Assembly: GCA_900551595.1 (NCBI GenBank)
Contig: URWR01000066.1
Location: 1 to 8,081, forward strand
Length of the DNA: 8,081 nucleotides
Direction of reading: 5' to 3'
Origin: an uncultured Coriobacteriaceae bacterium
GTDB lineage: Bacteria; Actinomycetota; Coriobacteriia; Coriobacteriales; Atopobiaceae
Under the pieces are notes generated by a model. That model saw nothing but the letters and a program-made list of their open reading frames with translations. It was not told the DNA's origin and did no database searches. Both the position numbers and the translations under genes were made by a program. Shown in pieces: positions 1 through 8,081 of this stretch. How positions within the stretch are numbered: position 1 is the stretch's first letter; each line of letters starts with the position of its first letter.

Positions 1-44
1 GGCCTTAAATGCCCCCCGCCCTCCCGTTTTTGGTCCCCCCCCCA
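1..44. other. probable low-quality sequence at the left edge
   Basis: This stretch should encode the ATP synthase alpha segment just before [12 protein letters not shown], which in the family reads roughly Y-[ST]-I-V-V-A-A-[TP]. Instead it contains long C runs (nine Cs at 35-43, six at 12-17), a T5 run, and an in-frame stop (TAA, 6-8). The translation is proline-rich and unrelated to AtpA until about position 42. This fits miscalled bases at a read or contig end better than biology. The ATG at 9 is therefore not a real start. Reading is by eye only. Confidence 0.7.
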
Positions 45-929
45 GCCTCTGCATCAGCTCCTATGCAATACATTGCTCCCATGTCAGGTGCTGCGATTGG
101 CGAGTACTTTATGTACACCGGCGCTGACGGCAAGCCTGCAAATAAAGATAATCCTGGCGGTCACGTTTTGTGCGTATACGACGACCTGTCTAAGCAGGCT
201 GTTGCTTATCGTCAGATGTCGCTTACACTGCATCGTCCGCCCGGACGCGAGGCATATCCGGGAGACATCTTCTATCTGCACTCCCGTTTGCTCGAGCGCG
301 CATGCAAGCTTAACGAAGAGCTTGGCAGTGGCTCTCTTACAGCACTTCCGATTATTGAGACGCAGGACGGCGACGTCTCTGCCTACATTCCTACGAATGT
401 CATCTCAATTACGGACGGGCAGATTTATCTCCAAAGCGACCTGTTCTTCCAAGGCCAGCGTCCTGCAGTTGATGTTGGCATCTCCGTGTCACGTGTAGGC
501 GGTGCCGCTCAGGTAAAGGGCATGAAGCAGGTTGCGGGTAACCTCCGTCTTGATCTGGCGAGCTACCGAGAGCTCCAGAGCTTCTCGCAGTTCGGCAGCG
601 ATCTTGATGATGCAACCAGGTCGCAGCTGGAGCGTGGTGCCCGCATGACAGAGCTGCTTCGTCAGCCTCGCTATTCTGCTCTTGATGTTGCAGACCAGAT
701 TGCCGTTATCTACGCAGGCAGCCATGGCTATATGGACGATATTCCTGTCGAACAGGTAATTGAGTTCCGCAATGGGCTGGTGGACTATCTCAAGTCTTCT
801 CGTGGTCCGCTGCGCCAGCGTTTGCGTACATCATCTGTTGATGATGGTCTAGAGCAAGAGCTTCGTCATGCAATTGAGGTGTATAAGCACAGGTATGCTC
901 AGGCTCACGAAGACGGGAATGCGGAGTAG
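9..929 (+). CDS. atpA: F1Fo ATP synthase subunit alpha, C-terminal part (5' incomplete)
   Basis: This is the alpha subunit of the F1 head. It alternates with beta in the membrane-attached ATP synthase and carries the non-catalytic nucleotide sites. The fragment covers roughly the last 60% of a ~510-residue protein, starting after the Walker A loop, which lies left of the window. Clear alpha signatures are [28 protein letters not shown] [52 protein letters not shown] and [12 protein letters not shown], followed by the C-terminal helical domain ([15 protein letters not shown]). The first ~12 residues read from position 9 do not match the family, so true coding homology begins near base 42 and the gene runs off the left edge. 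About 12 extra residues ([14 protein letters not shown] region, bases ~123-161) lie between GEYFMYTG and HVLCVYDD compared with E. coli alpha. The stop TAG is followed 9 bases later by atpG. Identity is certain; only the left end is unreliable. Confidence 0.96.
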   Translation: MPPALPFLVPPPASASAPMQYIAPMSGAAIGEYFMYTGADGKPANKDNPGGHVLCVYDDLSKQAVAYRQMSLTLHRPPGREAYPGDIFYLHSRLLERACKLNEELGSGSLTALPIIETQDGDVSAYIPTNVISITDGQIYLQSDLFFQGQRPAVDVGISVSRVGGAAQVKGMKQVAGNLRLDLASYRELQSFSQFGSDLDDATRSQLERGARMTELLRQPRYSALDVADQIAVIYAGSHGYMDDIPVEQVIEFRNGLVDYLKSSRGPLRQRLRTSSVDDGLEQELRHAIEVYKHRYAQAHEDGNAE

Positions 930-938
930 GCGGGACCT

Positions 939-3403
<2,465 letters not shown>

Positions 3404-3406
3404 GAC

Positions 3407-3829
3407 ATGGCTATGCTTACATGTCAAATTGTGCGCCCCGATCGCTTGCTCTATGAGGGTGAGGCAACCAGCATTGTGTTGTCAGCTGTCTCTGGCGAGC
3501 TAGGAGTATATCCGGGGCATGCAGCAGAGGTGTGTGCGCTTGGCAATGGTATTACGCGCATTAACGTGCCGGATGCATCTTCAGGGGAGCGTCAACTCCA
3601 TATTGTTACCATGGGCGGCTATGCTGAGGTGGCAAACGATATGGTCATCGTACTCGCTGCTCATGCGCGCGAGATCTCTGACATAGATTTAGAGGCTGTT
3701 CGAGAAACTCGCAGACAAGCAGAAGAGAAACGCGACGCATTGCCCGAAGGGGATCATGGGCGTGCCTATTTTGAAGAAAAGATTGCTTGGTGCGATCTGC
3801 TTGAAAAAGAAGCGAGCGCTCGGAGCTAG
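3407..3829 (+). CDS. atpC: F1Fo ATP synthase subunit epsilon
   Basis: This is the rotor subunit at the foot of the central stalk. Its C-terminal helices can inhibit ATP hydrolysis in many bacteria. The N-terminal beta-sandwich (about residues 1-88) shows LTCQIVRPDRLLYEGEA, SGELGVYPGHA (29-39) and the GGYAEV turn (70-75). The C-terminal helical part (about 92-140) begins DIDLEAVRETRRQAEEKRDA. Length 140 is normal for the long form with both helices. It starts three bases after atpD, with a purine-rich GGAAGAGAAG (3388-3397) as ribosome site for ATG 3407. A second ATG at 3413 is possible, and the choice changes only two residues. It is the last gene of the atp operon, since a strong terminator follows 46 bases later. 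Confidence 0.95.
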   Translation: MAMLTCQIVRPDRLLYEGEATSIVLSAVSGELGVYPGHAAEVCALGNGITRINVPDASSGERQLHIVTMGGYAEVANDMVIVLAAHAREISDIDLEAVRETRRQAEEKRDALPEGDHGRAYFEEKIAWCDLLEKEASARS

Positions 3830-3875
3830 TTCGAATCTTCCTTAATAGTTTGTGGGGGTTCAAACCTCATATGAA

Positions 3876-3904
3876 GCGCCCGCGAGCTGTCGCGGGCGCC
3901 TTTT
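3876..3904 (+). terminator. rho-independent terminator of the atp operon
   Basis: A perfect 10-bp, very GC-rich stem (GCGCCCGCGA / TCGCGGGCGC) with the four-base loop GCTG is followed by CTTTTCT. It starts 46 bases after the atpC stop and separates the ATP synthase operon from murA. The T tract is short, but the stem is very stable. There is no comparable A tract on the other side, so I read it as acting on + strand transcription. Confidence 0.9.
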
Positions 3905-3905
3905 C

Positions 3906-3911
3906 TATAAT
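3906..3911 (+). promoter_or_regulatory. possible -10 box for murA
   Basis: A perfect TATAAT lies 24 bases before the murA ATG, directly behind the terminator T tract. A transcript starting ~7 bases downstream would have a leader of about 16-18 bases that still contains the AAGGAGG site. No good -35 is visible: the matching distance falls inside the terminator stem (near CGAGCT) and there is no TG extension. The call rests on one hexamer. Confidence 0.4.
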
Positions 3912-3923
3912 GAGAGGGAAGGG

Positions 3924-3930
3924 AAGGAGG
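3924..3930 (+). promoter_or_regulatory. ribosome binding site of murA
   Basis: AAGGAGG, close to the ideal Shine-Dalgarno sequence, ends four bases before ATG 3935. The spacing is slightly short but fixes the murA start, and the first residues MDVIRIEGG match the family N-terminus. Confidence 0.8.
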
Positions 3931-3934
3931 CATC

Positions 3935-5221
3935 ATGGACGTTATACGCATCGAAGGTGGACATCCCATCTCGGGAGAAGTGACGGTCGAAGGTGCTAAA
4001 AATTCTGCACTTAAACTCATGGCGGCAACGCTCATGGCTTCCGGCACAACAACACTTACAAATGTCCCAAATATCTCAGACGTTCATACCATGGGTAAGG
4101 TTCTCAAGCGTCTAGGGGCAACTATTGAAGTTGTAAATAAGCATGAGCTGCGCATTGATACATCATCGGTTGATCGCTGGGAAACGCCGTACGAACTTGT
4201 TGCTAAAATGCGCGCCTCTACAGCAGTGCTGGGGCCTTTGCTTGCTCGTTTTGGTCGCGCGGTTGTGGCAATGCCTGGTGGGTGCCAAATTGGTGCTCGA
4301 AAGATTGACCTACATATTCTGGGACTCGAAGCCCTTGGGGTTCAATTTGAGTTCAAACATGGCTATATCTATGCCAGCGCGCCAAATGGCATAACGGGTA
4401 CAGTTGTTACGCTGGATTTTGCGAGCGTGGGTGCAACCGAGAACCTGATGATGGCATCGGTACATGCCAAGGGCACCACGGTGATCGACAATGCTGCCCG
4501 TGAACCAGAAATTGTCGACCTTGCTAACCTGCTCAACGAAATGGGTGCCCATGTGCGCGGTGCTGGAAGTCCACTCATCGAGATCGAGGGTGTTCCAGAG
4601 CTGCATCCGGTAACCCATAGCGTTGTTGGCGATCGCATTGAGGCTGCAACGTTCCTTGCAATTGGTGGTTTGACAGGTGGTCCTGTTCGCGTTCGCGGCT
4701 TTGAGCCTATTCATCTTGGGCTTGTGTTGAAGAAGTTTGAGCTCATGGGCATTGAGATCGAACGAGGGGCTCACGAGGCTACAGCATCTCGTAAGGGCCC
4801 GCTTCGTCCGGTGGATATTCAGACACTGCCTTATCCAGGATTTCCTACCGATGTTCAGGCACAAGCAATGTGTCTTTTATCGGTAGCTGACGGCTCCTGC
4901 ATTGTCACCGAGAATGTCTTTGAGAATCGCTTTATGTTTGCAAGTGAGCTCGACAGGATGGGTGCTGATATTACCATCGAGGGGCATCATGCAATCGTGC
5001 ATGGTGTTCCTCAGCTCTCTGGAGCCCAGGTAAAAGCTCCCGACTTGCGCGGTGGCGCTGCACTTGCAATGGCGGGTCTCGTTGCCGATGGGCACACCAC
5101 TATCAGTGATATTCATCATATTGATAGAGGCTATGAGGGGTTTGTTGAGAAGCTCAAGTCACTCGGAGCTTCTATAGAGCGTTTGACGGTACCTGATGAA
5201 GACCTTCTCGATAGCGAATAG
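3935..5221 (+). CDS. murA: UDP-N-acetylglucosamine 1-carboxyvinyltransferase (MurA)
   Basis: This cytosolic enzyme transfers enolpyruvate from PEP to the 3'-OH of UDP-GlcNAc, the first committed step of peptidoglycan synthesis. The whole protein is present (428 residues; family ~420). Key residues are visible: Lys22 in AKNSALKLM; the flexible-loop catalytic Cys117 in MPGGCQIGARKIDLH, the position alkylated by fosfomycin; Asp306 in YPGFPTDVQAQ, the catalytic-base position; Arg372 in DLRGG; and Arg398 in IDRGYEG. SVGATENLMMA (164-174) and ENRFMF (330-335) are further family motifs. The cysteine predicts a fosfomycin-sensitive type of active site; this is family knowledge and untested here. The tail VPDEDLLDSE is acidic and poorly conserved. 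It probably has its own promoter after the atp terminator and is followed after 26 bases by the metal-dependent regulator, probably on the same transcript. Confidence 0.97.
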   Translation: MDVIRIEGGHPISGEVTVEGAKNSALKLMAATLMASGTTTLTNVPNISDVHTMGKVLKRLGATIEVVNKHELRIDTSSVDRWETPYELVAKMRASTAVLGPLLARFGRAVVAMPGGCQIGARKIDLHILGLEALGVQFEFKHGYIYASAPNGITGTVVTLDFASVGATENLMMASVHAKGTTVIDNAAREPEIVDLANLLNEMGAHVRGAGSPLIEIEGVPELHPVTHSVVGDRIEAATFLAIGGLTGGPVRVRGFEPIHLGLVLKKFELMGIEIERGAHEATASRKGPLRPVDIQTLPYPGFPTDVQAQAMCLLSVADGSCIVTENVFENRFMFASELDRMGADITIEGHHAIVHGVPQLSGAQVKAPDLRGGAALAMAGLVADGHTTISDIHHIDRGYEGFVEKLKSLGASIERLTVPDEDLLDSE

Positions 5222-5233
5222 TTTGCGTGACTA

Positions 5234-5239
5234 AAGGAG
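5234..5239 (+). promoter_or_regulatory. ribosome binding site that fixes the regulator start
   Basis: AAGGAG ends eight bases before ATG 5248. It supports that ATG over the in-frame GTG at 5227, which lies upstream of this site and has no ribosome site of its own. Confidence 0.8.
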
Positions 5240-5247
5240 TCTTTACG

Positions 5248-5673
5248 ATGCCACGAAATGAACTCACTGCCGCTCATGGTCTTACCATGGCCAATGAAGA
5301 CTACCTTGAGTCGGTCTATCGGATTTCGCTGAAGACACCCGAAGGCGAGGGGGTGCGTTCGGTTGATGTTGCTGAGCAGCTGAAGGTTTCGAAAGCCAGC
5401 GTCAATAAGGCTATGACCGCACTCAAAGAAGTGGGTATGGTAGAGCAAGACCGCTATGGTCGCGTACGTCTTACTGACAAGGGCCGTGAGCTTGGAAGTG
5501 AGGTTTGGCGCTGCCATCGCATGCTCAGAGCGTTTCTCGAAGTCGATCTTGGGGTAGATGCTGAGACTGCCGATAAAGAGGCTTGCCTTATGGAGCATGC
5601 TCTCTCCCGAGAGACAATGCGCCGTTGGGCAGACTATCTTGAGCGCCAAGGCTTATCCATTGAGGAAGACTGA
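5248..5673 (+). CDS. DtxR/MntR-family metal-dependent transcriptional regulator
   Basis: This is a short (141-residue) metal-activated DNA-binding regulator. The N-terminal winged helix is visible as ANEDYLESVYRI (15-26), VRSVDVAEQLKVSKASVNKA (36-55, the helix-turn-helix) and DRYGRVRLTDKG (68-79, the wing). The dimerisation/metal domain follows with WRCHRMLRAFL (87-97) and EACLMEHALS (111-120). Aligned by eye with B. subtilis MntR and DtxR, the ligand positions are Asp18, Glu21, His90, Cys113, Glu116 and His117. Asp and Glu in the first helix are MntR-like, while Cys113 is DtxR-like. There is no C-terminal SH3-like domain, so it resembles the MntR size class. Residues of the DtxR ancillary site (Glu83, His98) are replaced by Arg94 and Asp109. 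It follows murA by 26 bases. No metal transporter is nearby, so its target genes are unknown. I give no gene symbol because Mn versus Fe sensing cannot be settled. Confidence 0.88.
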   Translation: MPRNELTAAHGLTMANEDYLESVYRISLKTPEGEGVRSVDVAEQLKVSKASVNKAMTALKEVGMVEQDRYGRVRLTDKGRELGSEVWRCHRMLRAFLEVDLGVDAETADKEACLMEHALSRETMRRWADYLERQGLSIEED

Positions 5674-5710
5674 TCAAGTATGCCGTTCGGCTTACGCCAT
5701 ACATCCACTC

Positions 5711-5723
5711 AGACCTTAGGTCT
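5711..5723. repeat. 13-base palindrome, possible operator
   Basis: AGACCT-T-AGGTCT is a perfect 6-bp inverted repeat around one central base. It lies 37 bases after the regulator stop and directly upstream of a weak promoter candidate. It contains the half-site TTAGGT seen in DtxR operators but not the full 19-bp DtxR pattern. It could be an operator or the base of a small hairpin. Function is inferred. Confidence 0.35.
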
Positions 5724-5724
5724 C

Positions 5725-5753
5725 TTGGGATACTGTGAAGGCAGGGTCATACT
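5725..5753 (+). promoter_or_regulatory. weak promoter candidate upstream of galU
   Basis: TTGGGA (5725-5730) and CATACT (5748-5753) are separated by exactly 17 bases. Each matches the sigma-70 consensus at four of six positions. Transcription would start near 5760, leaving a leader of about 90 bases before galU that contains the hairpin at 5799-5829. It is a weak match found by eye; chance cannot be excluded. Confidence 0.25.
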
Positions 5754-5798
5754 GCTTGGCTTGGGCTAGAGTTTTTACAAAGAACACTCGCATTGGCT

Positions 5799-5829
5799 GC
5801 CGAAGCTTCAAATCACGTTATGCTTCGGC
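5799..5829 (+). promoter_or_regulatory. hairpin in the galU leader
   Basis: GCCGAAGC and GCTTCGGC form a perfect 8-bp inverted repeat around a 15-base loop (5807-5821). It ends six bases before the likely galU ribosome site. No T tract follows, so it is not a standard terminator. The left arm overlaps the small palindrome GAAGCTTC (5802-5809), and part of the right arm (TTCG, 5824-5827) could instead pair with CGAA (5834-5837) next to the ribosome site. It could influence mRNA stability or translation; its function is unknown. Confidence 0.4.
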
Positions 5830-5835
5830 TTCACG

Positions 5836-5841
5836 AAAGGA
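5836..5841 (+). promoter_or_regulatory. likely ribosome binding site of galU
   Basis: AAAGGA lies 11 bases before ATG 5853. The spacing is long but it is the only purine-rich match nearby. With the family N-terminus MKAIIPAAGLGTRF it argues against the in-frame TTG at 5793. Confidence 0.6.
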
Positions 5842-5852
5842 TTTACACCATC

Positions 5853-6746
5853 ATGAAGGCGATAATCCCAGCCGCCGGTTTGGGCACCCGCTTTCTTCCT
5901 GCAACTAAGAGCATGCCAAAAGAGCTGCTCCCTGTTTTGGAGAAGCCGGTTATTCAGTATGTGGTGGAAGAGGCCCTTACGCCAGAAGGCGTTGATGAGT
6001 GCATCATTGTAAACTCTCACGAGAAGCCACAAATTGAAGCGTATTTTTCTGAGGATGCAGCATTTGAAGGTATGCTTCGGAACCGCGGTAAGGAAGCTGA
6101 AGCAGACCTGGTGCATGCAGCATCAGAGCTGCCTGTATCGTTTGTATATCAGGATGAGCCGCTTGGCTTAGGCCATGCCGTGCATTGCGCAGCTGAAAAG
6201 ATGGATGGCGACCCCTTCTTCGTACTTTTGGGCGACTACTTTGTTCCTGACTGCCAGATGAACGTGCGCATGGCAGAGGTTTCACGCGCACATAATGGCG
6301 CTTCGGTTATTGCTGTAGCACCTGTTCCGCCAGATCAGGTGAGCCGTTACGGCATTATTGCTGGCGAGTGCATCGGTTCTCTCAACGAAGACTCTACAGG
6401 CGAGGAGAGCGAAGGTGCCGTGTGGCGTGTAAGCGGTCTTGTCGAAAAGCCCGCTCCCGAAGAAGCTCCTTCCCATCTCTTTATTGTGGGACGCTATCTT
6501 TTGTCTCCTCGCGTTATGGAATTGCTTGCTGATCAGAAGCCAGGGGCTGGTAACGAAATTCAGCTCACCGATGCAATGCAGCGCCTTCTGGCAGAAGAAG
6601 AAATGTATGCCTTGGTTGTTGATCCGGCTGAGGGGTGCGATACGGGCACCCCTGCCGCGTGGGCAGCAACAAATGCTCGCATGGCATTAACCCGTTCTGA
6701 TACTAAAGAAGCTTTTCGCGAGGCTCTTGGCCCCGCGTCGCTCTAG
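5853..6746 (+). CDS. galU: UTP-glucose-1-phosphate uridylyltransferase (GalU)
   Basis: This enzyme makes UDP-glucose from UTP and glucose-1-phosphate in the cytosol, for glycolipid and surface-polysaccharide synthesis. The 298 residues match family length. Visible: the nucleotide-binding loop PAAGLGTRFLPATKSMPKE (6-24); EPLGLGHAVHCA (102-113); LLGDY (125-129), with Asp128 in the metal-binding position where many relatives read LGDD; VSRYGII (163-169); LVEKPAPEEAPSHLFIVGRY (196-215), with Lys199 in the sugar-phosphate site; and KPGAGNEIQLTDA (229-241). The C-terminal EGCDTGTPAAWAATN (260-274) matches the family's D-x-G turn. A charged loop (NEDSTGEESEGA, 178-189) looks like a surface insertion. 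ATG 5853 is preferred over TTG 5793 because the family starts with the K-A-[IV]-I-P-A-A-G strand and a ribosome site lies between the two. The downstream mutase gene follows after 24 bases. Confidence 0.95.
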   Translation: MKAIIPAAGLGTRFLPATKSMPKELLPVLEKPVIQYVVEEALTPEGVDECIIVNSHEKPQIEAYFSEDAAFEGMLRNRGKEAEADLVHAASELPVSFVYQDEPLGLGHAVHCAAEKMDGDPFFVLLGDYFVPDCQMNVRMAEVSRAHNGASVIAVAPVPPDQVSRYGIIAGECIGSLNEDSTGEESEGAVWRVSGLVEKPAPEEAPSHLFIVGRYLLSPRVMELLADQKPGAGNEIQLTDAMQRLLAEEEMYALVVDPAEGCDTGTPAAWAATNARMALTRSDTKEAFREALGPASL

Positions 6747-6770
6747 GAAGCGTGTGGGGGCGAGAGTTCC

Positions 6771-8081
6771 ATGGTCAGCATCCATTTCGATGCCGAGGGG
6801 TGGCGCGCCCGTCTCGATGAGGACTTCAACGACGTCAATGTTGCCCGCATAGCTGAGGGGCTTGGCACTGTCTGGTCGGAAACGGTTCCCTATGGGCATG
6901 TGCTTGTGGGCTACGACACACGTGCTCAGGCACGCCATCATGCTGAAGTTGCTGCAGGCATCCTTTCAGCATGTGGTCTTCGCGTGTCTCTTAGTACAGA
7001 GCCTTGTCCTTTGCCGGTGCTTGGTTGGTCAGCCTCGAGTTCTGATGATATCTGTGGCGCCCTTATGATCGGCGCCAGTGGAGCACCTGCCGATTATCAA
7101 GGCCTTTGTATTCGATCTGGTTTAGGTCTTATCGAGACAGACGAATTTCTCGAAGAAGTTGAGGATCGCATTCCAAGTGAATGCACGCTAGAGCCTGGCG
7201 ATTTTGAAGACATCAATTTAATCGATCCGTATGTTGCAGATCTTGCAGCTCGAGTTGATGCCGATCTCATCGAACGTGCACAGCTCAAAGTGGTTGTAGA
7301 TCCTATGTATGGTACGGGTTGCGGCATTCTGGTTAACCTGTTGCGCAGCATGGGTGTTGAGGCAGCGGAGATTCACGGTGAGAAGCGCGAAGATTTCGCT
7401 GGCATACATCCACGCCCTGTTGAGCCTTGGCTCGATGATTGCGAGCGTGCAGTTGTAGAAACAGAATCAGTAGCAGGTTTTGTTCTCGACGGAGATGCAG
7501 ACCGCCTGGGCCTTATTGATGAATACGGCCATTTCGTAACCCCGCATCGCATGGCTCCGCTTGTGCTTGAACGCCTTGTGGCAAAGCAGGGTCCTGGCCG
7601 TGTAGCAATACAGCTTAATGGTTCTTCCTATATTCGTCGTCAAGCAGCGCGCTTTGACTGCCACGTCAGCGCGGTGCCTGTTGGATTTGTCAGAACATAC
7701 CGTGAGATGGCCCGTCACGATGGCATCATGGCGGTAGGAGAGGGCGGAGGCATTGCCGTTCCTTCCCACATGCTTGAGCGTGATGGTATCTATGTAGCAC
7801 TCATGCTTGTTGAACTTCTTGCAGAACGTCAGCTGACTACACATGAGCTTGTGGAGGAGCTGGATGAAGATCTGGGACATCTCGAGTATGGTCAGCACGA
7901 TATGCGTCTTGATGCAGCCCAGGTGCAAGCATTCAGGAACTTGTTACCAGGACTCAATCCTGCAACGGTGTGCGATATGACGCCTGTTGCCGTGAGCCAT
8001 GCCGATGGATTGCGTCTTCAGTTTGAAGATGATTCGTGGCTCTTGATTCGTCCCTCTCGTTCAGAACCATTGGTTCGCATC
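6771..8081 (+). CDS. alpha-D-phosphohexomutase (phosphoglucomutase/phosphomannomutase type), altered active-site loops, 3' incomplete
   Basis: An open frame of 437 codons runs off the right edge; relatives have ~450-480 residues, so perhaps 10-40 are missing. All four domains can be followed: FDAEGWRA (6-13, compare FGTDGWRA), LVGYDTR (45-51), the serine loop (101-106), KVVVDPMYGTG (173-183), the Mg loop VLDGDADRLGLID (238-250), the sugar loop (323-327), ERDGIYVALML (336-346) and the phosphate loop RPSRSEPLVRI (427-437). The catalytic Ser103 and the Mg-binding aspartates 240/242/244 are present. However, TASHNP is replaced by GASGAP, GEESGG by GEGGG, and RPSGTEP by RPSRSEP. The usual role is interconversion of hexose-6-phosphate and hexose-1-phosphate, which would feed GalU 24 bases upstream. 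The altered loops make normal activity uncertain; it may prefer another substrate or be regulatory. The ribosome site before ATG 6771 is poor (GGGGGCGAG, 6756-6764). Confidence 0.88.
   Translation, partial: MVSIHFDAEGWRARLDEDFNDVNVARIAEGLGTVWSETVPYGHVLVGYDTRAQARHHAEVAAGILSACGLRVSLSTEPCPLPVLGWSASSSDDICGALMIGASGAPADYQGLCIRSGLGLIETDEFLEEVEDRIPSECTLEPGDFEDINLIDPYVADLAARVDADLIERAQLKVVVDPMYGTGCGILVNLLRSMGVEAAEIHGEKREDFAGIHPRPVEPWLDDCERAVVETESVAGFVLDGDADRLGLIDEYGHFVTPHRMAPLVLERLVAKQGPGRVAIQLNGSSYIRRQAARFDCHVSAVPVGFVRTYREMARHDGIMAVGEGGGIAVPSHMLERDGIYVALMLVELLAERQLTTHELVEELDEDLGHLEYGQHDMRLDAAQVQAFRNLLPGLNPATVCDMTPVAVSHADGLRLQFEDDSWLLIRPSRSEPLVRI

Noticed and set aside
3829..3870. tRNA T-loop-like strings (GTTCGAATC at 3829-3837 and GGTTCAAACC at 3857-3866)
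   Set aside because: No matching T stem, acceptor stem or anticodon arm can be drawn around either string, and the first overlaps the atpC stop. Not a tRNA.
4310..4864. 184-codon minus-strand open frame inside murA
   Set aside because: It is antisense to conserved murA coding sequence and its translation has no recognisable motif; chance frame.
5227..5247. GTG at 5227 as start of the DtxR-family gene
   Set aside because: AAGGAG at 5234-5239 is well placed for ATG 5248, and the GTG lies upstream of it without its own ribosome site.
5711..5735. Canonical DtxR/IdeR iron box
   Set aside because: Only the half-site TTAGGT is present; the rest does not follow the 19-bp TTAGGTTAGSCTAACCTAA pattern. 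Kept only as a general palindrome.
5738..5776. Terminator after the regulator gene ending at the T5 run (5772-5776)
   Set aside because: The only pairing upstream (AAGGCAG with CTGCTT) needs a bulge, is short, and is separated from the T run by about 16 bases, so it is not a credible intrinsic terminator.
5793..5852. TTG at 5793 as galU start (20 extra residues)
   Set aside because: The GalU family begins at the KAIIPAAGLGTRF strand. The extra segment overlaps a hairpin and has no ribosome site before it.
7467..7928. 153-codon minus-strand open frame opposite the mutase gene
   Set aside because: It is antisense to a continuous frame with clear phosphohexomutase motifs (DGDADR, ERDGI).

Overview
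The window looks like ordinary chromosomal DNA from a Gram-positive, mid-GC actinobacterium. The class Coriobacteriia (Atopobium/Cryptobacterium-like) is my best guess. It rests on the general look of the AtpA, AtpD and MurA sequences and on recalled family resemblance; no search was run, so the taxon is an inference. All recognisable genes lie on the + strand and are closely packed. I see no mobile element, CRISPR array, tRNA or rRNA.

Layout. (1) Positions 1-3829 hold the 3' end of an F1Fo ATP synthase operon, in the order alpha (cut by the left edge), gamma, beta, epsilon. Gaps are 9 bases, a 4-base overlap and 3 bases. The operon ends at a strong rho-independent terminator (3876-3904). (2) Positions 3935-5221 are murA, the first committed step of peptidoglycan synthesis, with a strong Shine-Dalgarno site and a -10-like box directly behind the terminator. 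(3) A short DtxR/MntR-family metal-dependent regulator follows 26 bases later (5248-5673) and is probably co-transcribed with murA. (4) A 179-base intergenic stretch carries a 13-base palindrome, a weak promoter candidate and an 8-bp hairpin. (5) galU (5853-6746) and an alpha-D-phosphohexomutase (6771 to the right edge, incomplete) form a two-gene unit. On paper it takes glucose-6-phosphate through glucose-1-phosphate to UDP-glucose.

How it works together. The first block makes ATP (or pumps protons). The second block serves the cell envelope: MurA uses UDP-GlcNAc, while GalU and the mutase supply UDP-glucose for glycolipids and surface polysaccharide. A metal-sensing regulator sits between them.

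I do not see a wholly new system. The most unusual item is the phosphohexomutase. It keeps the fold, the catalytic serine and the Mg-binding loop, but has non-consensus residues in the serine loop, the sugar-binding loop and the phosphate-binding loop. Other points of note are a mixed DtxR/MntR-type metal site in the regulator, an N-terminal extension on AtpD supported by its ribosome binding site, an insertion in AtpA, and apparently corrupted sequence in the first ~44 bases.
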